Shown here: positions 36,096-43,365 of the stretch, one piece after another
Numbering within the stretch: position 1 is the first letter of the stretch
Layout of the letters: every line of letters begins with the position of its first letter
NCBI GenBank assembly: GCA_947492185.1
Contig: CANLMR010000004.1
Span: 1 to 64,000 of the forward strand
Length of the DNA stretch: 64,000 nt
Origin: an uncultured Tenacibaculum sp.
Lineage (GTDB): Bacteria > Bacteroidota > Bacteroidia > Flavobacteriales > Flavobacteriaceae
Direction: 5' to 3'
Position numbers and translations under genes: made by a program
The notes under the pieces: model-generated
The model's database searches: none
What the model was told of the DNA's origin: nothing
Seen by the model: the letters and a program-made list of their open reading frames with translations, nothing else

Positions 36096-36205
36096 AATTT
36101 CCTGATTTGAAGATTAAATTGTGAATAAAAATTCATTTTTATCGTATGTAAAGTAGAAATAATAATTAATTTAACATTTTGGAATACTTATCAAAATTAT
36201 ATTCT

Positions 36206-38530
36206 TTGAGTACTTATTTAGAACAACTTAACGAACCACAGAGAGCGGCTGTACTTCAAAAAGAAGGCCCAATGATTATAATAGCTGGAGCTGGTTCTGG
36301 TAAAACAAGAGTTTTAACATTTAGAATAGCCCATTTAATGGAGCAAGGTGTTGATTCATTCAACATTTTGGCACTTACCTTTACTAATAAAGCTGCTAGA
36401 GAAATGAAAAACAGAATTGGTAAGGTAGTAGGTTATAGTGAAGCAAAGAATTTGTGGATGGGAACTTTTCATTCCGTTTTTGCAAGAATTTTAAGAGCTG
36501 AAGCGGATAAACTTGGATATCCGTCAAATTTTACAATTTATGATACTCAGGATTCAGTAAGGTTGATTACATCTATTATTAAAGAGATGAATTTAGATAA
36601 AGATAGATATAAGCCTAAACAAATATTAAGTAGAATATCTTCTTTTAAAAACAGTTTGATAACCGTAAGAGCTTATTTTAATAATTCAGATTTACAGGAA
36701 GCAGATTTAATGGCGAGTAGACCAAAAACTGGAGAGATCTATAAAGAGTATGTAGATCGTTGTTTTAAATCTGGAGCTATGGATTTTGATGATTTATTGT
36801 TAAGAACTAACGAGCTTTTAGCAAGATTTCCAGATGTTTTAGCAAAATATCAAGATCGATTTAGATATATCTTGGTAGATGAGTACCAAGATACAAACCA
36901 TTCACAATATTTAATTGTAAGAGCATTAGCCGATCGTTTTCAAAATATTTGTGTAGTAGGTGATGATTCTCAGAGTATTTATGCATTTCGTGGAGCAAAT
37001 ATTCAAAACATTTTAAATTTTCAGAAGGATTATCCAGATGTTAAAACATTTAAATTAGAGCAGAATTATAGATCAACTAAGAATATTGTAAATGCTGCAA
37101 ATTCGGTAATATCAAAAAATAAAACAAAATTAGATAAGGAAGTTTGGACAGCCAATGATCCAGGAGGATCAATAAAGGTAATGCGAACTATTTCTGATGG
37201 AGAAGAAGGAAGGTTTGTAGCGCAATCTATTTTCGATAATAAAATGAATAATCAACTTAAAAATGATGAGTTCGCAATTTTATATCGTACCAATGCACAA
37301 TCAAGAGCAATGGAAGATGCGCTTCGTAAAAAAGATATTAAGTATAAAATTTATGGGGGTATTTCATTTTATCAACGAAAGGAAATTAAAGATCTACTTT
37401 CTTATTTACGATTGCTAATAAACCCAAATGATGAAGAAGCGCTAAAAAGAGTTATCAATTATCCAGCAAGAGGAATTGGTCAAACTACAATTGATAAATT
37501 AACAATTGCTGCTAATCATTATAAGAAATCCATTTTTGAAGTAATACAAACATTATCACTTTTAGATGTTAATGTAAACTCAGGAACTAAAACAAAACTT
37601 GAAAACTTTGCGAATATGATTCAACGTTTTCAAATTGAGGCACAAACGAAAAATGCCTTTGAAATTGCTGATTTAGTTGTAAAACAAACACAATTAGTAA
37701 AAGACCTACAAAAAGATGGAACTCCTGAAGGTGTAAGTAAGGTTGAAAATGTTCAAGAATTATTAAATGGGATCAAAGATTTTATAACAGATAAAATTGA
37801 AGTAGGTGAAGATGCATCTTTACCAATTTTTTTAGAAGATGTTGCTTTAGCCACAGATTTTGATTCTGATAAGAAAGATGAAACACCGCGAGTCTCTTTA
37901 ATGACAATTCACTTGGCAAAAGGATTAGAGTTTCCTTACGTATATATAGTGGGATTAGAAGAAAACTTATTCCCATCAGCTATGAGCATGAATACAAGAA
38001 GTGAGCTAGAAGAGGAGAGAAGATTGTTTTATGTAGCCTTAACAAGAGCGGAAAAACAAGCTTATTTAACTTATGCTCAAACACGTTATCGATGGGGAAA
38101 ATTAACTGATGGTGAACCAAGTAGGTTTTTAGAGGAAATTGATGATCAATATCTAGAATACTTAACACCTAAATTACCAGAACCTTCAGTGAATAGATTT
38201 ATAGATGCTAGTTTGTTTGAAGATGCTCCAAAAAAGATTCGTTTTCAAAAACCTATTCAGAAAAAAAGAAAAGAATTTATGGCTAAAAAATCTGGTGATT
38301 TAATTCCTTCTAAAGGTAGAATGAAAAAAGTCTCAGAACTAACTTCAAAAACTAATTTATTTGATAGTGAAGTTGTAATAGGTAATATTGTAGAACATAA
38401 TAGATTTGGTAAAGGAGAGGTTGTTGGTTTAGAAGGAAAAGGACCAAATAAAAAAGCAGAAATACAATTTGCAACTGCAGGAAAGAAAAAATTATTATTA
38501 CAGTTCGCAAAGCTAAAAGTAATTGGATAA
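36206..38530 (+). CDS. UvrD/PcrA-family ATP-dependent DNA helicase
   Basis: This SF1A 3'-5' helicase acts in repair and clearing of replication blocks. It has Walker A AGAGSGKTRVL, the LTFTNKAAREMKNRI block, DEYQDTN (motif II), GDDSQSIYAFRGA (motif III), EQNYRS (motif IV), TIHLAKGLEFPYVY (motif V) and VALTRAEKQAYL (motif VI). The Tudor-like C-terminal region (GKGEVVGLEGKGPNKKAEIQF) is that of UvrD/PcrA. No ATG fits; two in-frame TTG codons exist at 36179 and 36206. I choose 36206 because the product then begins STYLEQLNEPQR, close to the usual family start; with 36179 the protein is 783 residues. UvrD, PcrA or Rep cannot be told apart by eye. Confidence 0.92.
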   Translation: MSTYLEQLNEPQRAAVLQKEGPMIIIAGAGSGKTRVLTFRIAHLMEQGVDSFNILALTFTNKAAREMKNRIGKVVGYSEAKNLWMGTFHSVFARILRAEADKLGYPSNFTIYDTQDSVRLITSIIKEMNLDKDRYKPKQILSRISSFKNSLITVRAYFNNSDLQEADLMASRPKTGEIYKEYVDRCFKSGAMDFDDLLLRTNELLARFPDVLAKYQDRFRYILVDEYQDTNHSQYLIVRALADRFQNICVVGDDSQSIYAFRGANIQNILNFQKDYPDVKTFKLEQNYRSTKNIVNAANSVISKNKTKLDKEVWTANDPGGSIKVMRTISDGEEGRFVAQSIFDNKMNNQLKNDEFAILYRTNAQSRAMEDALRKKDIKYKIYGGISFYQRKEIKDLLSYLRLLINPNDEEALKRVINYPARGIGQTTIDKLTIAANHYKKSIFEVIQTLSLLDVNVNSGTKTKLENFANMIQRFQIEAQTKNAFEIADLVVKQTQLVKDLQKDGTPEGVSKVENVQELLNGIKDFITDKIEVGEDASLPIFLEDVALATDFDSDKKDETPRVSLMTIHLAKGLEFPYVYIVGLEENLFPSAMSMNTRSELEEERRLFYVALTRAEKQAYLTYAQTRYRWGKLTDGEPSRFLEEIDDQYLEYLTPKLPEPSVNRFIDASLFEDAPKKIRFQKPIQKKRKEFMAKKSGDLIPSKGRMKKVSELTSKTNLFDSEVVIGNIVEHNRFGKGEVVGLEGKGPNKKAEIQFATAGKKKLLLQFAKLKVIG

Positions 38531-38566
38531 AATCAATTTTTTAGCTCGAATAAGATAACTATAAAC

Positions 38567-38587
38567 GGATAATTGATAACTGATAAT
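38567..38587. repeat. Short TGATAAC heptamer array
   Basis: Three units (GGATAAT, TGATAAC, TGATAAT) precede the DUF4290 gene by 26 bp. The unit matches the larger arrays at 3034-3107 and 41457-41500, as their complement or same strand. Confidence 0.6.
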
Positions 38588-38613
38588 TAATCCTTACTTT
38601 GCAATAAATAAAA

Positions 38614-39249
38614 ATGAATATGACGTTTGATTTAGAATACAACTCAGGAAGAACAAAATTAATTATTCCTGAATATGGAAGACATATACAAAAACTTGTA
38701 GACCATTGTATGAATTTACCTTCTAAGGAAGAAAGAAATAAAATGGCCCAAGCAATTATAGATGTAATGGGTAATTTACAACCACACTTAAGGGATGTGC
38801 CAGATTTTAAACATAAATTATGGGATCAGTTGCACATCATGTCTGATTTTAAATTAGATGTAGATTCTCCATACGATCAACCTTCACAAGAAGAATTAAG
38901 AGAAAAACCTGAGTCATTACCATATCCAAAATCGGCATCCAAATACCGTTTCTATGGCACCAACATTCAAACAATGATTGATGTAGCTTTAACTTGGGAA
39001 GATGGAGAGATGAAAGAAGCATTAGCTTTTACCATAGCGAATCACATGAAAAAATGCTATCTAAACTGGAATAAAGATCATGTAGATGATGAGGTAATTT
39101 TTGAACATTTATTTGAGTTGACAGATGGAGAAATTAATTTCAAAGGTAGAGAAGACGAATTAGTAGAATCTAAAAACATTCAAAGAACTAGAAGTAGTCA
39201 AGGGAAGAAAAAAACTAACAATAAAAATTCTAAAAACAGAAAAAAATAA
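38614..39249 (+). CDS. DUF4290 protein in the murA operon
   Basis: The 211-residue protein matches DUF4290: MTFDLEYNSGRTKLIIPEYGRHIQKLVDHCM, then DFKHKLWDQLHIMSDFKLDVDSPYD and a helical block, ending in a Lys/Asn/Arg-rich tail. The ATG at 38614 or the second Met at 38620 may start it. It is fused end to start with murA (stop 39247-39249, next base the murA ATG), which is the usual arrangement in Bacteroidota and suggests a link to cell-wall precursor synthesis. No function is known. The basic tail could bind RNA or membrane. Confidence 0.88.
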   Translation: MNMTFDLEYNSGRTKLIIPEYGRHIQKLVDHCMNLPSKEERNKMAQAIIDVMGNLQPHLRDVPDFKHKLWDQLHIMSDFKLDVDSPYDQPSQEELREKPESLPYPKSASKYRFYGTNIQTMIDVALTWEDGEMKEALAFTIANHMKKCYLNWNKDHVDDEVIFEHLFELTDGEINFKGREDELVESKNIQRTRSSQGKKKTNNKNSKNRKK

Positions 39250-40563
39250 ATGGCGTCTTTTAAAATAGAAGGAGGACACAAACTCAAAGGATTAATTACA
39301 CCTCAAGGAGCAAAGAACGAAGCATTACAAGTAATTTGTGCAGTATTATTAACTCCTGAAAAAGTTGTAATTAATAATATTCCAGATATTATTGATGTAA
39401 ATAAGTTAATTTTTATCCTTGGTGAATTAGGTGTTAAAATCGAAAAATTGGGTGACAATTCTTACAGTTTCCAATCTGATGAAATTAACTTAAAGTATCT
39501 TGAGAGCCCAGAATTTAAAAGAGATGGAAGCTCATTAAGAGGTTCTATTATGATTGTTGGTCCTTTATTAGCACGTTTTGGTAAAGGTTATATTCCTCGT
39601 CCTGGAGGAGATAAAATAGGTAGACGTCGTTTAGATACACACTTTGAGGGATTTATCAACTTAGGCGCTAAGTTCCGTTATAATAAAGAAGAATACTTTT
39701 ATGGTGTAGAAGCTGAAGAAGGATTAACAGGAACTAATATGTTACTAGATGAAGCTTCGGTTACAGGAACAGCAAATATTATAATGGCTGCCGTTTTAGC
39801 AAAGGGAACTACAACTATTTATAATGCGGCTTGCGAACCTTATATTCAACAATTATCTAAAATGTTGAATAGTATGGGAGCTAAAATTTCAGGAGTTGGT
39901 TCTAATTTATTAATTATTGAAGGTGTTGAAAAATTAGGAGGTTGCGAACATAGAATTTTACCTGATATGATTGAGATTGGTAGTTGGATTGGAATGGCTG
40001 CTATGACGAAATCAGAGTTAACAATTAAAGATGTAAGTTGGAAAGATTTAGGTCAAATTCCTAATGTTTTTAGAAAACTGGGTATCAAATTAGAGAAAAA
40101 AGGCGACGATATTTATATCCCTGAACAAGAAAGTTACGAAATACAAAACTACATCGATGGATCAGTTTTAACAGTAGCTGATGCTCCGTGGCCAGGTTTT
40201 ACTCCAGATTTATTAAGTATAGTTTTAGTAGTAGCTACTCAAGCTAAAGGAACTGTTTTGATACATCAAAAAATGTTTGAAAGTAGATTGTTCTTTGTTG
40301 ACAAGTTAATAGATATGGGAGCAAAAGTAATTCTTTGTGATCCACATAGAGCTACAGTAATAGGTCATAATTTTCAAAGTCAATTAAAAGCTACTAAAAT
40401 GACCTCACCAGATATTAGAGCTGGTATATCATTATTAATTGCTGCTTTATCTGCAAAAGGAACTAGTATTATAAATAATATAGAGCAAATTGATAGAGGT
40501 TATGAGCGTATAGTGCCAAGACTGAAAGCTTTAGGAGCAAAAATTGAAAGAATCGAAGATTAG
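39250..40563 (+). CDS. murA: UDP-GlcNAc 1-carboxyvinyltransferase, Asp-type active site
   Basis: MurA transfers enolpyruvate to UDP-GlcNAc, the first committed step of peptidoglycan synthesis. The 437 residues show GGHKLKGLITPQGAKNEAL (substrate loop with Lys-Asn), LRGSIMIVGPLLARFGKGY and the active-site loop PRPGGDKIGRRRLDTH. The catalytic Cys of E. coli MurA is replaced by Asp121. Asp at this site keeps activity but blocks alkylation by fosfomycin, so the enzyme should be intrinsically resistant. It lies next to DUF4290, with a terminator downstream. Identification is secure. Confidence 0.96.
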   Translation: MASFKIEGGHKLKGLITPQGAKNEALQVICAVLLTPEKVVINNIPDIIDVNKLIFILGELGVKIEKLGDNSYSFQSDEINLKYLESPEFKRDGSSLRGSIMIVGPLLARFGKGYIPRPGGDKIGRRRLDTHFEGFINLGAKFRYNKEEYFYGVEAEEGLTGTNMLLDEASVTGTANIIMAAVLAKGTTTIYNAACEPYIQQLSKMLNSMGAKISGVGSNLLIIEGVEKLGGCEHRILPDMIEIGSWIGMAAMTKSELTIKDVSWKDLGQIPNVFRKLGIKLEKKGDDIYIPEQESYEIQNYIDGSVLTVADAPWPGFTPDLLSIVLVVATQAKGTVLIHQKMFESRLFFVDKLIDMGAKVILCDPHRATVIGHNFQSQLKATKMTSPDIRAGISLLIAALSAKGTSIINNIEQIDRGYERIVPRLKALGAKIERIED

Positions 40564-40589
40564 TTCTAAATTTAGAATATACAACAAAG

Positions 40590-40621
40590 AAAAGGCATCT
40601 AAGATTAAATAGATGCCTTTT
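40590..40621 (+). terminator. Intrinsic terminator after murA
   Basis: A perfect 12-bp stem (40590-40601 with 40610-40621) with an 8-nt loop and a T tail lies 27 bp past murA. Confidence 0.88.
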
Positions 40622-40848
40622 TCAGTTAAATAAATACCATATACTTACATGACTTCTCCACAAGTATAAACAAGAAGATAGTTAATGATCATATTAATTT
40701 ATGAGCTTTTTTATTTGTTTTTACAAATTAATGTTGAAGAGCATATAAACTTTATAATCTCATACAAATGTCAATATGGCATTATTTAGCTAATGGCAGT
40801 ATTCTTGCTAACTTTGTTGTAGAAAATTATAAAGAAACTATTTTTACA

Positions 40849-41415
40849 ATGAGTAAAGACGAATATACTAAAGAAGATGAAATAAGAGACGCTATTGAAA
40901 ATGGTGAGTTAAACATTAAACCAGAAGATATAGTTACGGAAGATAATGAAAAAGCTAAGGAACAAGGACCTTCAGTAGAAGATTTACTCAAAACAGAAAA
41001 AGATAGATATTTACGTCTTTTCGCTGAGTTTGAAAATTATAAAAAGAGAACAACTAAAGAAAGAATTGATCTTTTCAAAACAGCTAGTCAGGAATTAATG
41101 ACAGTTTTACTGCCAATTTTGGATGATTTTGAGAGAGCTTTAACACATATTGAAGATGATAAAGAAGCTGAAGAATTAAGAAAAGGTGTATTGTTAATTT
41201 ATCAGAAACTACTTAAAACTTTAGAGCAAAAAGGTTTATCAGCAATAGAAGTGAAGCAAGGTGATGATTTTGATGCAGATAACCATGAAGCTATTACGCA
41301 AATTCCTGCTCCATCTGATGATTTAAAAGGTAAAATTATCGACTGTGTCGAAAAAGGATATAAGTTAGGAGATAAAATTATTCGACACCCAAAAGTAGTT
41401 GTAGGACAGGCATAA
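40849..41415 (+). CDS. grpE: GrpE nucleotide-exchange factor
   Basis: GrpE releases ADP from DnaK and works with DnaJ. The frame is open from 40768, but the acidic GrpE N-terminus starts at the ATG 40849, giving 188 residues. The coiled-coil region runs from DLLKTEKDRYLRLFAEFENYKKRTTKE, and the beta domain ends IIRHPKVVVGQA. A -7-like TAACTTTG lies at 40809-40816. No CIRCE or HrcA-type operator is seen. dnaJ follows 93 bp later, separated by a heptamer repeat array; dnaK is not in the window. Confidence 0.94.
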   Translation: MSKDEYTKEDEIRDAIENGELNIKPEDIVTEDNEKAKEQGPSVEDLLKTEKDRYLRLFAEFENYKKRTTKERIDLFKTASQELMTVLLPILDDFERALTHIEDDKEAEELRKGVLLIYQKLLKTLEQKGLSAIEVKQGDDFDADNHEAITQIPAPSDDLKGKIIDCVEKGYKLGDKIIRHPKVVVGQA

Positions 41416-41456
41416 ATAAAGAACAATACGTATTGATCAATAAACAATTATCAATT

Positions 41457-41500
41457 TGATAACTGATAACTGATAACTGATAACTGATCATTGATAATTG
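41457..41500. repeat. Heptanucleotide tandem repeat (TGATAAC)n before dnaJ
   Basis: Four exact TGATAAC units (41457-41484) are followed by two degenerate ones (41485-41498). The array sits directly upstream of the dnaJ start, in the grpE-dnaJ gap. It is the complement of the array next to miaE. Confidence 0.88.
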
Positions 41501-41508
41501 AAAAAGAC

Positions 41509-42630
41509 ATGGCAAAACAAGATTATTACGAAATATTAGGAATTTCTAAATCTGCTACTCAGGCAGAAATCAAGAAGGCTTATCGTAAGATGGCGATTAA
41601 GTACCATCCTGATAAAAATCCTGATAATAAAGAGGCTGAAGAAAAATTCAAATTATGTGCTGAGGCATATGAAGTATTAAGTGATGAGCAAAAGAAAGCT
41701 CGTTATGATCAATTCGGACATGCTGCATTTGAAGGCGGTGGAGGTTTCGGTGGAGGCGGCATGAATATGGATGATATATTCAGTCAATTTGGAGATATTT
41801 TTGGAGGCGCATTCGGTGGAGGTTTCGGTGGTTTTGGAGGCGGTGGTCGTCGTCAAGCTAGAGTTAAAGGTGGAAATCTTAGAATAAGAGTAAAACTTAC
41901 TTTGGAAGAAATAGCAAATGGAGTTGAAAAGAAAGTAAAAGTTCGTCGTAAAATTCAAGCCACTGGTGTAACCTATAAAACATGTTCAACATGTAATGGA
42001 TCTGGACAAATTATGCGTGTTACAAATACTATTTTAGGTAGAATGCAAACAGCTACTACTTGTAGTACTTGTCAAGGAGCTGGAGAGATGATAGATAAGA
42101 GACCAAGTGAAGCTGATGCTCAAGGAATGGTTATTAAAGAAGAAACTGTATCTATAAATATACCGGAGGGTGTTACAGAAGGAGTCCAGTTAAAAGTTGG
42201 AGGGAAGGGAAATGAAGCTCCTGGTAAAAACTCTATTCCTGGTGATTTATTAGTATTAATAGAGGAAGTACAACATGAAACGTTAAAAAGAGAAGGAAGT
42301 AACATTCATTACGATTTATATGTTAATTATTCCGAAGCAGTTTTAGGGACTTCTAAAGAAATTGAAACAGTAACAGGGAAAGTTAAAATTAAAATTGATG
42401 CAGGAACTCAATCAGGTAAAATATTACGATTAAAAGGTAAAGGATTACCAAGCATTGAAAGATATGGAAATGGTGATTTTTTGATTCATATAAATGTATG
42501 GACACCACAAGAGTTAACTAAAGATCAACGTAAGTTTTTTGAATCAATGTTAGGAGATGATAATTTTTCACCTAATCCACAAAAAACTGACAAATCATTT
42601 TTCGAAAAAGTGAAAGATATGTTCTCTTAA
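41509..42630 (+). CDS. dnaJ: DnaJ chaperone with reduced zinc domain
   Basis: DnaJ delivers clients to DnaK and stimulates its ATPase. The first in-frame start is TTG at 41491, but ATG 41509 ([11 protein letters not shown]) is the family start, giving 373 residues. The J domain contains HPD at 33-35, followed by a Gly/Phe-rich linker. The central Cys-rich domain has only two CxxCxGxG motifs (Cys159/162 and Cys185/188) instead of four, so it can hold one zinc at most. The C-terminal substrate domains and the KDMFS end are intact. Loss of half the zinc domain is a known trait of flavobacterial DnaJ, to my recollection. It follows grpE. Confidence 0.94.
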   Translation: MAKQDYYEILGISKSATQAEIKKAYRKMAIKYHPDKNPDNKEAEEKFKLCAEAYEVLSDEQKKARYDQFGHAAFEGGGGFGGGGMNMDDIFSQFGDIFGGAFGGGFGGFGGGGRRQARVKGGNLRIRVKLTLEEIANGVEKKVKVRRKIQATGVTYKTCSTCNGSGQIMRVTNTILGRMQTATTCSTCQGAGEMIDKRPSEADAQGMVIKEETVSINIPEGVTEGVQLKVGGKGNEAPGKNSIPGDLLVLIEEVQHETLKREGSNIHYDLYVNYSEAVLGTSKEIETVTGKVKIKIDAGTQSGKILRLKGKGLPSIERYGNGDFLIHINVWTPQELTKDQRKFFESMLGDDNFSPNPQKTDKSFFEKVKDMFS

Positions 42631-42657
42631 AAAAAATAAATATTTTTTATTTTTTTA

Positions 42658-42688
42658 TTGTAACATGTAAAAAAATATGGTATATTTG
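42658..42688 (+). promoter_or_regulatory. Strong promoter after dnaJ
   Basis: TTG (42658-42660), 20 bp, then TATATTTG (42681-42688) is a perfect Bacteroidota promoter. An inverted repeat ATGGTA...TACCAT (42677-42694) overlaps the -7 box and could be an operator. Predicted start near 42695. Confidence 0.6.
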
Positions 42689-42694
42689 TACCAT

Positions 42695-42765
42695 CTAGAA
42701 GACGTTCTAGATACTTTTTCTTTTTCATAGCAATTTTCCCACTCAATCTTTGAGTGGGTTTTTTT
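42695..42765 (+). ncRNA. Candidate small RNA (~70 nt) upstream of rnpB
   Basis: Between the promoter at 42658-42688 and the terminator at 42738-42765 there is room for a ~70-nt transcript. It has a first hairpin ATCTAGAA-GACG-TTCTAGAT (42692-42711, partly before the predicted start), a U-rich single strand, then the terminator hairpin. No open reading frame of useful length fits. I do not recognise it as a known RNA family. It could also be a leader or a spurious match in AT-rich DNA. Confidence 0.4.
42738..42765 (+). terminator. Intrinsic terminator
   Basis: A 9-bp stem (42738-42746 with 42750-42758, CCCACTCAA / TTGAGTGGG) with a 3-nt loop is followed by T7. It ends either dnaJ or the candidate small RNA. 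Confidence 0.85.
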
Positions 42766-42780
42766 ATGAAGATATTTTTG
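42750..42780 (+). promoter_or_regulatory. rnpB promoter
   Basis: TTG (42750-42752), 20 bp, TATTTTTG (42773-42780). The -33 box is inside the right arm of the preceding terminator. The predicted start, near 42787, lies about 14 nt before the first P1 helix base of rnpB. Confidence 0.6.
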
Positions 42781-42800
42781 AAAGATATATAAACACATAA

Positions 42801-43102
42801 TGCAGATCAGTCTTATCGCTAGAGTATTTTTAAACTTTAGAGGAAAGTCCGGACACCAAAGAGTAAGCATAGCGGATAACATCCGTCCAGTGTAAACTGA
42901 GGACAAGTGCAACAGAAAGAATGTACAGGTAATGCTGTAGTGAAATCAGGTAAACTCTATGCGGTGCAATGTCACGTATATTAGAGCTTGAGTGCTACTC
43001 GCACGATTCTAAGGGGTAGGCAGATTGATTTTACAAGTAATTGTAAAACTAGATAAATGATAAGAACTTTTTAAGTTACAGAATCCGGCTTATTGATCTG
43101 CT
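42801..43102 (+). ncRNA. rnpB: RNase P RNA (rnpB), bacterial type
   Basis: Catalytic RNA that matures tRNA 5' ends. Universal sequence blocks are present: GAGGAAAGTCCGGACACC near the 5' side (42839-42856), ACAGAAA, the AGGTAAACTCTATGCGGTGCAA region, and CAGAATCCGGCTTA near the 3' end (43079-43092). The ends pair as GCAGATCA with TGATCTGC (P1), fixing the limits. A C followed by a T-rich stretch directly after serves as terminator. The length of ~300 nt is on the small side, as in other Bacteroidota. The antisense 85-residue frame over it is spurious. Confidence 0.94.
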
Positions 43103-43365
43103 TTTTTCTTTCTATGCTTATTTAGAATTAATTTAAGGTTTAATGAATTAAAAAACATTAAGTTAAATTGTTGATTTGATAAAATTTTAACTTTTGTATT
43201 TGTTTAAATCGATGATATTCTCAAAATAATTAACTTTAATTATTGAAAATTCACTTATACTGAAGTTTCATTGTTTATTTTTAAAATAATAGCTAAAATC
43301 GTACTTTTGCTTGATTGAAATTAACGAAAACGATTTCATAACAGCCTTTAATATTAAAAAGATTT
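43103..43365 (+). promoter_or_regulatory. Control region of acnB
   Basis: This 263-bp AT-rich gap holds the rnpB T-tract at its left end and a -7-like TACTTTTG at 43302-43309, which implies a ~50-nt leader for acnB. No good -33 TTG is at the right distance, and no RNA structure or gene is recognised in the rest. Confidence 0.4.

Noticed and set aside
40768..40848. N-terminal extension of grpE
   Set aside because: It has no GrpE-like sequence and covers the likely promoter.
42655..42912. 85-residue frame on the minus strand
   Set aside because: It lies antisense over the rnpB 5' end and the promoter/terminator region; no motif and no plausible start.
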